From Pedococcus sp. 5OH_020 (lineage in GTDB: Bacteria > Actinomycetota > Actinomycetes > Actinomycetales > Dermatophilaceae), in assembly GCF_027812955.1 (NCBI RefSeq), contig NZ_JAPYZV010000013.1:1-64000 (forward strand): DNA of 64,000 nt, given 5' to 3'. Made by a program: the position numbers and the translations under genes. Under the pieces are notes generated by a model. It ran no database searches and was not told the DNA's origin. It worked only from the letters and a program-made list of their open reading frames with translations. The number at the start of each line of letters is the position of its first letter. The stretch's first letter is position 1. Positions 36,700 through 46,057 of this stretch are shown here, piece by piece.

Positions 36700-37691
36700 G
36701 ACTCGCTCCTCAGGCAGCTGAACAGTACATCCTGGACGAGACGCTGCGCACCAAGGGCGTCCTCGTTCGACTGCGCCTCACGGAGAGCCGCGATATCGAG
36801 TTCCTCCAAAGCCCGATGGATCCCCTTGAGGAAACGAATCGACAGTCGGGCGGCTTCGACAGTGTCCTCGCGGAAGGGGAACTGGTCGAGCTGCCAGACA
36901 CCTTGCCAGTTGTTCACCTTGAGCGTGTAGAAGAACTCAAACACCTCCACCGGGTGGACCGTGCCAACAACCATGTCGTCGTCCCACCCGCGCAGGTTGT
37001 CGTTAACGTCCATGGCCCACAGGAGGTCGTGGTCGATGAGCAGCTGCGCCGCAGCAGCAGGCGATTCCCCGCCGAAGAGTGCGTGGCCGAAATCGAGCAA
37101 CACCCCCACGTTCTCGACACCCATGGCCTTGATGCCCAGGGCTGTTTTGGCGGCCGAGTCCCAAAACATCTTCTGACGCGGCTCTCGCGGCTTATACTCG
37201 ATGACGATCTTGATGTCTGGGTTGGCAAGCGCGAGGTCACGCATGCCTGAAACAGCCAGGGTCCACTGCTGGTGGTGATCGACTTGGAAGGGGTAGTCCC
37301 AACCGTCCTGGCCCGGCCACACCTTGAGATAGCGAGCGTCCAGTGCGCGAACGACATCGGCGGCCTCGTTGAGCACTGCCCCGGCCTGGGCGCGCACGGC
37401 CGCGTCAGGGTTCGTGAAGGCGCCCTTTCGGAACCGACGCATGTAGATTTCGGGCGTCACGCCAACGGCCTGCAAGCCGTTTTGGGTCAGTGCCGCCTTC
37501 ACCTGTTCGATGGTGACTCCGTCGGTGAACGGGTACGGCACGTCGACATAGGTGAGGTCCCCGACCTCGCCTGCACGTGCAATCTGTTCGAGGGTGCTCA
37601 CGGGGGCGGCGTATCCGTCGGTGGCGTAGCGATCCACGTACGAGGCGAAGTGCCACAGGCCAGCACCGAAAGGTGGGTAGTCGGTCATCAT
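36696..37691 (-). CDS. Xylose-isomerase-like TIM-barrel sugar isomerase, D-apiose isomerase candidate
   Basis: A 331-residue AP_endonuc_2/xylose-isomerase-like TIM barrel. Likely metal ligands are in [46 protein letters not shown] and a late Gln/Asp stretch [12 protein letters not shown]. The size and motif order fit aldose-ketose isomerases of the L-rhamnose-isomerase/tagatose-epimerase type. ATG 37691 overlaps the kinase stop by 4 bp. With the kinase upstream and split transketolase downstream, this would be the D-apiose to D-apulose isomerase step. L-rhamnose or D-xylose isomerase activity cannot be excluded from sequence. Confidence 0.82.
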   Translation of the reverse strand: MMTDYPPFGAGLWHFASYVDRYATDGYAAPVSTLEQIARAGEVGDLTYVDVPYPFTDGVTIEQVKAALTQNGLQAVGVTPEIYMRRFRKGAFTNPDAAVRAQAGAVLNEAADVVRALDARYLKVWPGQDGWDYPFQVDHHQQWTLAVSGMRDLALANPDIKIVIEYKPREPRQKMFWDSAAKTALGIKAMGVENVGVLLDFGHALFGGESPAAAAQLLIDHDLLWAMDVNDNLRGWDDDMVVGTVHPVEVFEFFYTLKVNNWQGVWQLDQFPFREDTVEAARLSIRFLKGIHRALEELDIAALREAQSNEDALGAQRLVQDVLFSCLRSES

Positions 37692-39241
37692 CTTTTCTCA
37701 TCTCCGTTTGGGGCGGCGGTGGGGTGCGGGCGAGGTTGGTGGGGTGCATCGCCGGGAATGGCGTGGCCGCGTGCGCGAGCTATGGCGACCCGCCAGGCGT
37801 CGCGCCGGTCGCGGGTGTTGATGCGCTGCGGTTCGAGGAGGGTGCTCGCCATGGAGGCGCCGATGGACATCCCGAGGGCCTGCGCCGCGAGCAGTGCAGC
37901 TCCCCAGGCGGACGCCTCTGGTTCGGCGGCAACGTGCACAGGGCGTTCAAGGAGGTCGGCCTGCAGTTGCATGAGAGGTCTGGACGCGCTGGCTCCGCCG
38001 TCCGCGTTCAGGACGGAGAACCGCGCGAGGCCGTCGGACTCGATCGCCTCGACGACGTCGACGACCTGGTGCGCGATCCCTTCGAGGGCTGCGCGAGCCA
38101 GGTGTGCTGGCGTTGCGCCAGCGGTCAGACCGGTGATCACGCCGGATGCCTTCCGGTCCCAGAGGGGGGACCCGAGCCCCGAGAACGCCGGGACGAACAC
38201 CACACCGCCGGAGTCCGGGACACTCATTCCCAACTCGGTCAGGAACGCACCCCCGGGCGTTCCGTCGGGCGCTCCCAGGGTGCGGGCCATCCAGTCCAGC
38301 GCGGACCCGCTCGCCAGGATGTTGCCCTCGCGGGCGTACGTGGGTTCTTCGGCCTGGATCCAGGCGAGTGTGGTTGCCACGCCCGACGGCCCCGCCGCCG
38401 GGCCAGCGCAAGGGACCATTACCGAGGAACCCGTTCCGTAGGTTGCCTTGCCACTGCCGGAATCCGCAGTGGCATGGCGGAACAGTGCGGCGTGTGAATC
38501 GGCAAGGATCGCGGTGATCGGGATCCCTGCAGGAATCCCTTGGCCGCCGACGGTACGGCCGAAGCCTGCATCGGAGGCACGGACTTCAGGCAGCACCGCC
38601 TCGGGGATCCCGAAGAGGTCCAGAAGCTCGGGATCCCAAGAAAGGGTGCGAAGGTCGAGAAGAAGCGTTCTTGACGCGTTTCCCGCCTCGATGACGTGGG
38701 TGCCCGTCAACTGCCAGACCAGCCACGTGTCGATGGTGCCGACGAGGATGTCGCTTGGATCGGCGCCCCCCGCCCGGGCGGCATCGAGCAACCAGCGGAG
38801 CTTGGAGGCGGAGTAGGCGGGCTCGAGGGAAAGCCCGGTGCGGTCCCGGACCATGTCCGCCACTCCCGGAGCCTTCGACGCCGCGGCACACCAATCCGCG
38901 GTTCGGGCGTCCTGCCACCCCAAGACCGGCCCCAGGGGCTCTCCGGAGGTCCGGCTCCAAACCACCACAGACTCGCGCTGGTTCGAGATGGCGATCCCGG
39001 CGGGGAGTCGCCCGCCGGCGGCGAGGCAGGTCTCCACCGCTGCGCGAGTGGCCTCCCAGAGCTGGTGCGCATCTTGCTCGACCCAGCCTGCGGCCGGGTA
39101 CGTGATCGAGACCGGGCGGGAGGCCGCTGAGACGACCTGGCGCGTGGAGGGCGCCACAAGAATGGCTTTGGTGTTTGTCGTCCCCTGGTCGAGCGCCAAC
39201 AGGAGCGCGTCGTCCGACACAGGGGAAGTCGCCGGTCTCAC
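37688..39241 (-). CDS. FGGY-family carbohydrate kinase, D-apulose kinase candidate
   Basis: A 517-residue FGGY kinase. The ATPase motif is [55 protein letters not shown] and [12 protein letters not shown] follow, and the signature region is [20 protein letters not shown]. The first part resembles glycerol kinases, but the neighbours are sugar isomerase and transketolase, so a ketose substrate is more likely. It starts at GTG 39241, overlapping the aldo/keto reductase stop (GTGA), and overlaps the isomerase start. In the apiose pathway the matching step is phosphorylation of D-apulose at C4. Confidence 0.88.
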   Translation of the reverse strand: MRPATSPVSDDALLLALDQGTTNTKAILVAPSTRQVVSAASRPVSITYPAAGWVEQDAHQLWEATRAAVETCLAAGGRLPAGIAISNQRESVVVWSRTSGEPLGPVLGWQDARTADWCAAASKAPGVADMVRDRTGLSLEPAYSASKLRWLLDAARAGGADPSDILVGTIDTWLVWQLTGTHVIEAGNASRTLLLDLRTLSWDPELLDLFGIPEAVLPEVRASDAGFGRTVGGQGIPAGIPITAILADSHAALFRHATADSGSGKATYGTGSSVMVPCAGPAAGPSGVATTLAWIQAEEPTYAREGNILASGSALDWMARTLGAPDGTPGGAFLTELGMSVPDSGGVVFVPAFSGLGSPLWDRKASGVITGLTAGATPAHLARAALEGIAHQVVDVVEAIESDGLARFSVLNADGGASASRPLMQLQADLLERPVHVAAEPEASAWGAALLAAQALGMSIGASMASTLLEPQRINTRDRRDAWRVAIARARGHAIPGDAPHQPRPHPTAAPNGDEKR

Positions 39242-40173
39242 GATTCATCCCCACCGGGGTGCAACCGGTCCTCGATGAGGTCCCAGAGGTCGTGGGGGAT
39301 GCGGAGCGAGGCGTTGCCGACGAGGGCCTCAACCCGCTCGGGCGCGCTGACGCCAACTACGGTGGAACTGATCCGCTCATCGCGGGTCGAGTGTTGAAGA
39401 GCGAGCGCCGCAAGTGGCACATCGAAGCGCCCGCACACTGCGTGCAGCCACGTGACCGTTTCGATCACATCCGTCGACGGGGCCACGTAGCCGTGTCGAG
39501 GTCGCGCGGCCAGTGGCTTGGCAAGGACCCCGCTGGCGTACGGCGCAGCGTTGACGAACCCGACTCCTGCAGCCAGGCAAGCGGAGATGAGCGGCTCTGC
39601 CGACCGGTCGAGCAACGTAAACCGGTTGTGGTTCAGGACCACGTCAAGAAGGCCGGTGTCGAGGTAGCGCAGTAGTTCGGGGATCTCGTAGCCGGCAACC
39701 CCGATCAGGCCGACGAGCCCGTCAGCCTTGAGCTCCCGCATGGTGTCGAGGGCACCCCCGGGCCGAACCATGTCGGCAAACTCGAACCTTTCAGGGTCAT
39801 GCAAGTAGAAGAGGTCTAGACGCCTGACACCGAGTCGCTCGATGCTCTCCATGAATGAAGCACGGGCTCTTGCGCCGTCGAGAATGCGCAGACCACGGCG
39901 CGGGTCGGCCTTCGAAGCGATGATCACGCCTTGTCGGTTCGTTCCTGACTCTCGTAGGGCGCGTCCGATCCGTCGCTCGCTGTCGCCGTCTCCGTACTCA
40001 TTGGACGTGTCGATGAAATTGAGGCCAGACTCGAGAGCCCGGCGCACTGTTGCCACAGCGCGGTCGGGGTCGACGTCGTACCCGTAGATGTCCGGCACCC
40101 CACCCAACGGGCTGGTACCGACGCAGATTTCCGGGACCATGGGCCCTTGGGCCGCAAGGTTGTTCATCTTCAT
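39238..40173 (-). CDS. Aldo/keto reductase, aldose 1-dehydrogenase-like
   Basis: A 311-residue aldo/keto reductase. The catalytic tyrosine lies in FIDTSNEYGDGDSERRIGRA, the lysine in GVIIASKADPRRG, and the His region in LFYLHDPERFEF. The GTSPLGGVPDIYGYD start and NHNRFTLLDRSAEPLI segment resemble L-fucose/D-threo-aldose 1-dehydrogenases, which oxidise aldoses to lactones. It is coupled by overlaps to a 49-codon remnant upstream and the kinase downstream. It may oxidise a regulon sugar or reduce a side product. Confidence 0.88.
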   Translation of the reverse strand: MKMNNLAAQGPMVPEICVGTSPLGGVPDIYGYDVDPDRAVATVRRALESGLNFIDTSNEYGDGDSERRIGRALRESGTNRQGVIIASKADPRRGLRILDGARARASFMESIERLGVRRLDLFYLHDPERFEFADMVRPGGALDTMRELKADGLVGLIGVAGYEIPELLRYLDTGLLDVVLNHNRFTLLDRSAEPLISACLAAGVGFVNAAPYASGVLAKPLAARPRHGYVAPSTDVIETVTWLHAVCGRFDVPLAALALQHSTRDERISSTVVGVSAPERVEALVGNASLRIPHDLWDLIEDRLHPGGDES

Positions 40174-40319
40174 CGGGCACCCTCCATCCTGAGGCGGGAC
40201 CCATGGCTCTCGAGGGCAGCAGCCTCCATGAACGGCACCCCCAGGGCTTTTGCCGGCGCCACGATACCCGTCTCGGCGATTCGAGCAACGCCAAGGATGC
40301 CTGTGCGGAGCGGTTCCAC
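40170..40319 (-). pseudogene. Internally deleted Gfo/Idh/MocA oxidoreductase remnant (49 codons)
   Basis: GTG at 40319 starts a 49-residue frame (MEPLRTGILGVARIAETGIV, then APAKALGVPF). This is the first strand-helix of the Rossmann fold of a Gfo/Idh/MocA oxidoreductase (GILGVARIA). After about 30 residues it ends as MEAAALESHGSRLRMEGAR, probably a far downstream part joined by deletion. The stop overlaps the aldo/keto reductase start (ATGA), so it may still deliver ribosomes to the operon as a leader peptide would. It is too short to be an enzyme. Confidence 0.6.
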
Positions 40320-40497
40320 GCTAAGCCTCTCAGTCGCGGGGCGGCGCCCGTGTTCAGCAGGGCAAGGTCGTCGCTCTCGCGCTAGTCCGACGGACGAAAG
40401 TTCTGTCTGGGCCCACTCGTCGAGGAACCGCTTCCTGCCTTCGGCTGCTGGCCCTGTCGTGGGAACGGGACTCGTCTGGGTGTGCGGGCGCAGCGTT

Positions 40498-40511
40498 GTG
40501 CATCGTTCTAC
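40498..40511. promoter_or_regulatory. Regulon operator (GTGCATCGTTCTAC) upstream of the transketolase/kinase operon
   Basis: Shared 14-mer with one change in the centre-left base. It lies about 180 bp upstream of the remnant that opens the operon and ties the pentose operon to the arabinose and glycosidase genes. Confidence 0.65.
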
Positions 40512-40593
40512 ACAATGAGAGGGTAGGGAAACCTCTCCGGCCCGTCAAGAGCAGATCGCCGTCAGCGAGGGAAGCTTGAGGCGCCCGACCGGT

Positions 40594-40965
40594 TCAGGCC
40601 GTTGCGGTCGAGTCCAACCACGCAGATGGGTCATCCAGGACCACCGCCAGCTCCTGATAGGCAGCGCCCGAGGCGCCCGGGGCGGTGTCGAAGGCGGCAG
40701 CAGAGATGGACGGCGATACCCACCGGGCAAACAGCACGCGGTTGTGGAGGTGGGTTTCCAGGTCCGGTATAAGCATGTCGGCTATCTGACCCAAGTGACC
40801 ACCCAACACGACCGAGGGGATGTCGAGGAGATTGATGGCGCCGGACAGGGCCACGCCGAGCGCCCGCGCCGCCTCAGCAATCGCCGCTTTGACTCCGGCC
40901 TCCCCCTCGCGGGCGCGCGTGGCCAGCTGGTCCGGTGGGGTGTCCAACGGCAGTCCGGCGGGCAA
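40594..40965 (-). pseudogene. C-terminal fragment of a ROK-family regulator or kinase
   Basis: About 115 codons match the end of ROK-family (NagC/XylR type) proteins: EAARALGVALSGAINLLDIP followed by SVVLGGHLGQIADMLIPDLE and ISAAAFDTAPGASGAAY. The N-terminal helix-turn-helix and the ATP- and zinc-binding segments are missing. Immediately upstream, near 40970, the sequence switches to an unrelated alditol oxidase relic on the opposite strand, so a deletion or rearrangement joined the two. Confidence 0.72.
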
Positions 40966-41650
40966 ACCTCGCGTGGGAAATCTTCGCCGAGCGGTTCGAC
41001 ACCCTCACTTCAGCCCGGTACAGCGTCAGCCTCTTCACCAACTACGAACGAGACATCGATCAGGTGTGGGTCAAGGTCAAAGGCACCGCAGCCGACCCCC
41101 AAGTCGACCTGGGCATCGCCCCGGCAACGGAGACGGTACACATGCTGGAGGGTGGAGAGACGGAAGCCATCACGGAACAGGGTGGCAAACCCGGGCCATG
41201 GCTCGCGCGCCTCCCCCACTTCCGTATGGCTCTCACGCCAAGCCGTGGTGAGGAGCTGCAGAGCGAGTACTTCGTCCACCGCCGCCATGCTTTGGATGCC
41301 GTCGAGGCGCTCCGCCGCCTGGCTCCGAGTTTCAGATCCATTCTCAAGTTGGCGAAATCCGCACGATCGCTGAGGACGATCTCTGGCTGAGCGGAGCATT
41401 CGCTCGTCCTACCGTCGCCTTCACTTCACCTGGTCTCCCGACAGCGAGGCGGTTCATCGAGCCCTGGAGGCAATCGAAGACGCATTGCTTCCCTTCGAGG
41501 CACGACCGCACTGGGGCAAGGGTCTTCCTCACTCCGCCAGAGCGGCTCCGGGCAGCCTTCGATCGCTTCGACGACTTCCGCGCCCTGAGGGACCGTTCCG
41601 ACCCGGGACGCGTCTCCTCCAACACCTACCTGGACCGCGTGATTCCCTAA
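40966..41650 (+). pseudogene. C-terminal half of an FAD-dependent alditol/xylitol oxidase, multiply frameshifted
   Basis: The plus strand reads the C-terminal (ALO-type) domain of an FAD-linked alditol oxidase in pieces: LTSARYSVSLFTNYERDIDQ and HFRMALTPSRGEELQSEYFV in one frame; a shift near 41335 gives QVGEIRTIAEDDLWLSGAF; a shift near 41430 gives TWSPDSEAVHRALEAIEDAL and EARPHWGKG; another near 41520 gives VFLTPPERLRAAFDRFDDFR up to the stop at 41648-41650. The HWGK motif near the end is typical of this oxidase family. The FAD-binding N-terminal domain is gone. Confidence 0.8.
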
Positions 41651-42008
41651 ACGCACAGTTGTAGAGACTCTGCGTCGGGCAAGGGCGAAGTCCGGACCGA
41701 ATGCCTCGACGGCTGGCTTGGCGACCGGCCCACCCCTGGCACCAAGCTGGTGGATCGTCCGGAGGGCACAACGATCCCCCCGTCAGAACGGCTCCGTTCG
41801 CTAGGCACCAACTCACTGGGCTGGAGGCTTTGGGATTTGTGGTTCGCGCCTGTCTGCGATCCCTCCAGTGGGGCCGGCGTCCGGTGGCGCCGAACGCCCG
41901 CCCCGCCGCGACTAGTGCACTACAACGCGGACCCGACCGTCGGAGGCGGCCACCGTCCAGTTGCGATGGCCTCGCCGACCAGACCCCGAAAGGCCCTTGC
42001 TGCTTTGA
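41651..42008. other. Gap with no supportable gene
   Basis: Between the alditol oxidase relic and the dehydrogenase gene I see no gene, operator or hairpin that can be defended. Confidence 0.3.
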
Positions 42009-42893
42009 CTAGCTGTCTTCCTGTGCAGGTCGGTCGCCTGGAGTCGCGGCAGCAAGGACGTCGTGCAAGCGAACTAGGGGCGATAGATCAGCGTCGCCAT
42101 AGCCGTAGAACCCCTGTCCCGACTTCTGTCCGAGGTTTCCTCGCGCAACCCGAGCGCTGATCTCCTTCGGCGTCGAGGACTCGGTGCTCAGCGACGGAAA
42201 GAGACGACGCGTGACCGCCTCCCAGACATCTAGGCCTCCGCGATCCATCACTTCGAAGGGCCCGGCAAGCGCCCAGCGAGGGCCGATGCCTTGGACGACC
42301 GCCTTGTCGATCTCCTCAGCCGAGGCAACACCCTCTCGCAGCAACCACACCGCCTCGCGGATCAGAGCACACTGCAGCCGGTTCGCCAAGAAGCCATCGA
42401 CCTCGCGGGCAAGGGTGACGACGGCCTTCTCCGAGTGGGTGAGTACGTCCCGCACGGCCCCCAGTGCGGCTGGGCCGGTCACAGGACTGGGGACAACCTC
42501 CACGAGGGGCACGACATCTGCGGGATGGAAAAAGTGAGCCACAAGCAGGGCTTCGGGGAACTCCAGTCCGGCAGCAAGCTCACTGGGCCGATACGTCGAG
42601 GTGTTGGATGCCAACGGTACCGATCCGGCCAAGCGCTGGATCTCGCGAAAGAGGGCCTGCTTGGCAGGTAGGTCCTCGACGATCGCTTCGAAGACCACAT
42701 CGACGCCCACGACACAGTCCACCAAATTCGTGCAGGCGACGGCTGTTGACGTCTCGGGCAGGTCCACTCCGCGGGGGTCGAAAACGCGAACTACGTACCC
42801 CTTCTCCACCAGTAAACGCGCTATTGCAAGCCCCATGGTCCCGGCACCCACAACCGCCAAGGTGGCGACATCGCTTTGGTCTCGAGTGGTCAT
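42009..42893 (-). CDS. 3-hydroxyacyl-CoA dehydrogenase-family NAD-dependent dehydrogenase
   Basis: A 294-residue protein with the two-domain 3HCDH architecture: Rossmann motif VVGAGTMGLAIARLLVEKGY, the VDVVFEAIVEDLPAKQALF and LASNTSTYRPSELAAGL segments, the catalytic His in VAHFFHPADVVPLVEVV, and the C-terminal helical domain with DGFLANRLQCALIREAVWLL and GPRWALAGPFEVMDRGGLDV. It starts at ATG 42893. Short members of this family include 3-hydroxybutyryl-CoA dehydrogenase and L-gulonate 3-dehydrogenase; a sugar-acid substrate would fit the neighbourhood, but sequence does not decide. Confidence 0.88.
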   Translation of the reverse strand: MTTRDQSDVATLAVVGAGTMGLAIARLLVEKGYVVRVFDPRGVDLPETSTAVACTNLVDCVVGVDVVFEAIVEDLPAKQALFREIQRLAGSVPLASNTSTYRPSELAAGLEFPEALLVAHFFHPADVVPLVEVVPSPVTGPAALGAVRDVLTHSEKAVVTLAREVDGFLANRLQCALIREAVWLLREGVASAEEIDKAVVQGIGPRWALAGPFEVMDRGGLDVWEAVTRRLFPSLSTESSTPKEISARVARGNLGQKSGQGFYGYGDADLSPLVRLHDVLAAATPGDRPAQEDS

Positions 42894-42956
42894 AGCGGCG
42901 CCCCTTGCTCTGTGCTGCCTCAGCGTCGTCCCTTGACTTACCAACGCATGCCGAAC

Positions 42957-42979
42957 CCTATATACTCATTCCGTATAGG
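42957..42979. promoter_or_regulatory. Inverted repeat CCTATA-N11-TATAGG between two divergent genes
   Basis: Perfect 6-bp arms with an 11-base spacer, located 64 bp from the dehydrogenase start and 37 bp from the beta-lactamase-like start. It probably is an operator overlapping one or both divergent promoters. Confidence 0.45.
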
Positions 42980-43015
42980 AGAAGACCTTCCCAACTATCA
43001 GCATTTGGAGGCTCT

Positions 43016-44164
43016 GTGGAAGCCGAGAAGAACCAGAGGATGGTGCAGCGCGAGCACCACGTAGCCCCGGGCTTCGAGCCCGTCGCCCGAGCGTTCTTCG
43101 CGACCATTCCGGACGGGCGGCAGACAGGTGCTGCCGTGTCCGTGTGGGTAGAGGGCACGGAGGTGGTGAGCCTGTGGGCTGGTACAGCCAACCCCGAGTC
43201 AGACGCTGCCTTCACCCACGACAGCCTCCTACCCCTCGCATCCGTTACCAAGGGCCTAGCTGCGCTCCTGGTCGCGCGCCTTGTCGAACGGGAAGCGCTT
43301 CCGTCCTTCGACACGCCCATCGGTCAGGTGTGGCCGGAGTTTGCTGCCCACGGCAAGGGGGGACTGTCCATCGGCGATGTCCTTGCCCATCGAGGAGGCG
43401 TCTCCGCACCACGGCGACCACTGACCGAGGCCGAAATCCTCGACCCGCTCGCGATGGCGGATGTGCTCGCCGAGCAGGAACCGTTGTGGCCTCCGGGTGA
43501 GGCATACCAGTATCACAACATCACCCACGGGGCCCTGACGGCCAAGCTCATCTCCATCGGCGATGGCCGCTCCACGGGGAGAATGTTTGCCGAGGAAATC
43601 ACCGGTCCCCTCGGAGTGGATGCCTGGATTGGTCTCCCGGAGGCCCAGGACCATCGGCTGGTAACCATGGCGCTGGACCCCAGTTCGTCGCCGCCTCCCC
43701 CGTCGGGGAACCTGTGGCTGGATCGCGCGCTCGACCTTGGCTCTGGCCAGGACCTGCTGCAGCTCTTCTACGGCCCTAAGGGCCGGCGTGCTGAGGTACC
43801 GGGAGCTGGTGGCATCGGAACGGCGCAGTCCGTCGCCAAGATCTGGTCCGCGACAGTCACGCCGACGGACGGCGTCCGCCTGATCTCAGAGCAGATGGCC
43901 GAGCAGCTTCGCGCACCTCGAAGCAGCGGGGCGGCCGTGATCCCGGGCCCCCCGCCCTACCAGTCATTCGGTGCTGGGGTCATGATCCCCTCGCACTGGG
44001 AGCCGTACCTGACAGCAGATTCCTTCGGTCACGACGGCGCGTACGGTCAGGTGGCGTTTGCAGACCCTTACTACAAAGTGGGCTTCGGGTACCTCACTAG
44101 CCAGGCCGGCGACTGGGAACGCGGGCACTCCGTCGTCGCAGCCCTTAACAAGGTTCTCAGGTGA
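43016..44164 (+). CDS. Serine beta-lactamase-family (class C fold) hydrolase/esterase
   Basis: A 382-residue beta-lactamase/EstB-like protein without clear signal peptide. The SxxK motif is SVTK in LLPLASVTKGLAALLVARLV, the YxN motif is YHN in PPGEAYQYHNITHGALTAKL, and the HDG equivalent is GHDGAYGQVAF. These enzymes are usually esterases or peptidases rather than antibiotic resistance proteins. GTG 43016 has GGAGG four bases upstream; ATG 43040 is a possible alternative. It is divergent from the 3HCDH-family gene with an inverted repeat between them. Confidence 0.88.
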   Translation: MEAEKNQRMVQREHHVAPGFEPVARAFFATIPDGRQTGAAVSVWVEGTEVVSLWAGTANPESDAAFTHDSLLPLASVTKGLAALLVARLVEREALPSFDTPIGQVWPEFAAHGKGGLSIGDVLAHRGGVSAPRRPLTEAEILDPLAMADVLAEQEPLWPPGEAYQYHNITHGALTAKLISIGDGRSTGRMFAEEITGPLGVDAWIGLPEAQDHRLVTMALDPSSSPPPPSGNLWLDRALDLGSGQDLLQLFYGPKGRRAEVPGAGGIGTAQSVAKIWSATVTPTDGVRLISEQMAEQLRAPRSSGAAVIPGPPPYQSFGAGVMIPSHWEPYLTADSFGHDGAYGQVAFADPYYKVGFGYLTSQAGDWERGHSVVAALNKVLR

Positions 44165-44537
44165 CAGCGGCGCTGGTCAGCCGGGGCATTTGCACCTGCC
44201 GTGTTCGGGCCCAGCGAAGTCCCAGCAGTCCAAGGGTCGAATCCAGCTGGATGGGTTCGTCGCCCGCGTTCTGACTCAGACGCCGGCTGGCAGCGGAACG
44301 ACCGTTGGGCGCGACATCGTGGTCGGAGTTCCCGCTGGCAGGGCGGTATCGCTCCATGGGTACCTTGGGGTGACCCAACTTCAATTGGTGCTCCGAGACT
44401 CCACGGGCTAGGGACCGCCACCCCTTGGTCGGTGAAGAGAGTGCGCAGAGCTTGGGTACACTCGGGAGCCGCCCCGCCGCTTTCGCGGCGTAGCATCCCC
44501 GACGAACGGTGTGAGCGCGGATATCGCTAGGTCACTC
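44165..44537. other. Gap with no supportable gene
   Basis: No gene is recognisable on either strand between the beta-lactamase-like gene and the MFS fragment. Confidence 0.3.
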
Positions 44538-44539
44538 CC

Positions 44540-44797
44540 GTGAAGAGGCACCCTCTTCGTCCGCGCCTATCACGCCTACCTCTGTTCTGCCCCGTATGGC
44601 GGGGCCCCAAGAAGTCATCTTCGAGATCGTCGGTTCGACCATCAATGCCGTGGTGTGGACTTCTGGCCCTGTCCTCGGCGATCTTCATCGCGTCCACGAC
44701 TGAGTTCTTGCCTGGCGGGTTGATTCCCCACATCGGGAGGGACCTGTCGACGGCGCTTGAAAACGAGGCCATAGCGGCAGGGTGGGTTCTAGTCAAC
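44540..44797 (+). pseudogene. N-terminal piece of an MFS transporter cut by IS30
   Basis: The frame includes MPWCGLLALSSAIFIASTTE and FLPGGLIPHIGRDLSTALEN, the first transmembrane helix and loop of a DHA1-type MFS permease (AraJ/sugar efflux-like). The match ends just before the IS30 terminal repeat. The rest of the permease resumes after 46140. The true start is unclear; sequence before MPWCG looks non-homologous. Confidence 0.65.
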
Positions 44798-46057
44798 GTC
44801 GCAACACTGGCTGGTTTGGGAGGCTAGCAGCGCGGCGAAGAGGTCGGCTGGCGCGCGGTTGTTGAGGACGAGTCTGGGTCGCCTGTTGAGCTCGTTCTCG
44901 ACCCCCAGCAGGTGCTTCGCCGAGTGCGTGCTCAGGTTGGTTCCTTTCGGGAAGTAGTCGCGCAGCAGCCCGTTCATGTTCTCGTTGGAGCCGCGCTGCC
45001 AGGGCGAGTGGGAGTCACAGAAGTAGACCGGTGCCCCCAGAGTTTTGGCGATGGTGAGGTGACGGGCCATCTCCGTGCCCTGGTCCCAGGTGATCGAGCG
45101 CAGCAAGGACGCTGGCAGGTCAGCCGTCCGGTGCTTCAACGCTTGGTGGAGGGTGTCGCCGTCGCGTCGGGGAAGGTGTAGGAGCCGTACCAGGCGGGTC
45201 TTGCGTTCGACGAGGGTGCCGATCGCCGACCGCTGGTCCTTGCCGATGATGAGGTCGCCTCCCAGTGTCCGGCCTGCGAACGGTCCTGGGGTAGGAACGG
45301 GCGCTGATGGATCGACAGCATCGGCTGCTCGAACCGCGGCCGGCGCCGCTCGACCCGTTGATGGGCACGCCGGTGATCGCGGCCGGTGCGCAAGGGCGAA
45401 CGGTGGTGCGGGGCCAGCCGTGATGGCCGGAACAGCACCGATCCGGGCTGATAGACGGCCTGGTAGATGCTCTCGTGGCAAAGGCGCATTGAGCGGGTCC
45501 TGCGGAAACCGGCCCTTGAGGTGCCGGCTGATCTGGTTCGGGCTCCACCGCTGCGCCAGCAGGTGGGCGACGAGATCTCGCAGCTCGTGGTTGGTCTCGA
45601 GGCGGCGCCGGTGATGCCGCGCACGACGGGCGGTCGCCTTCCGGTGGGCCTGGAACGGTCGGTAGCCGCCGCGGCCGGTGGCGTTGCGGCGCAGTTCGCG
45701 CGAGACCGTCGAGGGCGCCCTCCCGAGCCGGTGGGCGATCTGACGGATGCTCAGCCCGGCACGGCGCAGGTCGGCGATCTCGATCCGCTCGTCCTCGGAC
45801 AGGAACCGGGCGCTGACCTGGCGAACCGCGAGGCGGTCCAGCGGGGGCACGAACCCGACCAGAACACCGTTGCGGTAGGTCTTGTACCCGCGAGCCCAGT
45901 TGTTGCCCGCGCTGCGCGACGCGCCGACCTCTCGAGCCGCCGCGCGGATGCTGAACCCCCGCGCCCGCAGCTCCATGAACCGCTGGCGCTTGGCCGACTG
46001 TGGGCGCCGCCCAGGCCCCTTCTTCACCCGACGCGTAGATGTCAACACGACCTCCAA
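44789..46057 (-). pseudogene. IS30-family transposase with a frameshifted middle
   Basis: The 422-codon frame looks whole but its centre is out of frame. The N-terminal helix-turn-helix regions (SIRAAAREVGASRSAGNNWA, LSIRQIAHRLGRAPSTVSRE) and the C-terminal catalytic part (GDLIIGKDQRS, WDQGTEM, SPWQRGSNENMNGLLRDYF) are good IS30 motifs. Between about 45490 and 45262 the correct sequence, MRLCHESIYQAVYQPGS up to SQAGHWE, is in another frame, so two opposite one-base indels occurred. The catalytic domain would be misread over about 75 residues and the enzyme is probably dead. The stop lies just outside the left terminal repeat. Confidence 0.82.

Noticed and set aside
43016-44164. Antibiotic-resistance reading of the beta-lactamase-like gene
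   Set aside because: The sequence follows the EstB-type esterase/peptidase branch, and nothing nearby suggests resistance.
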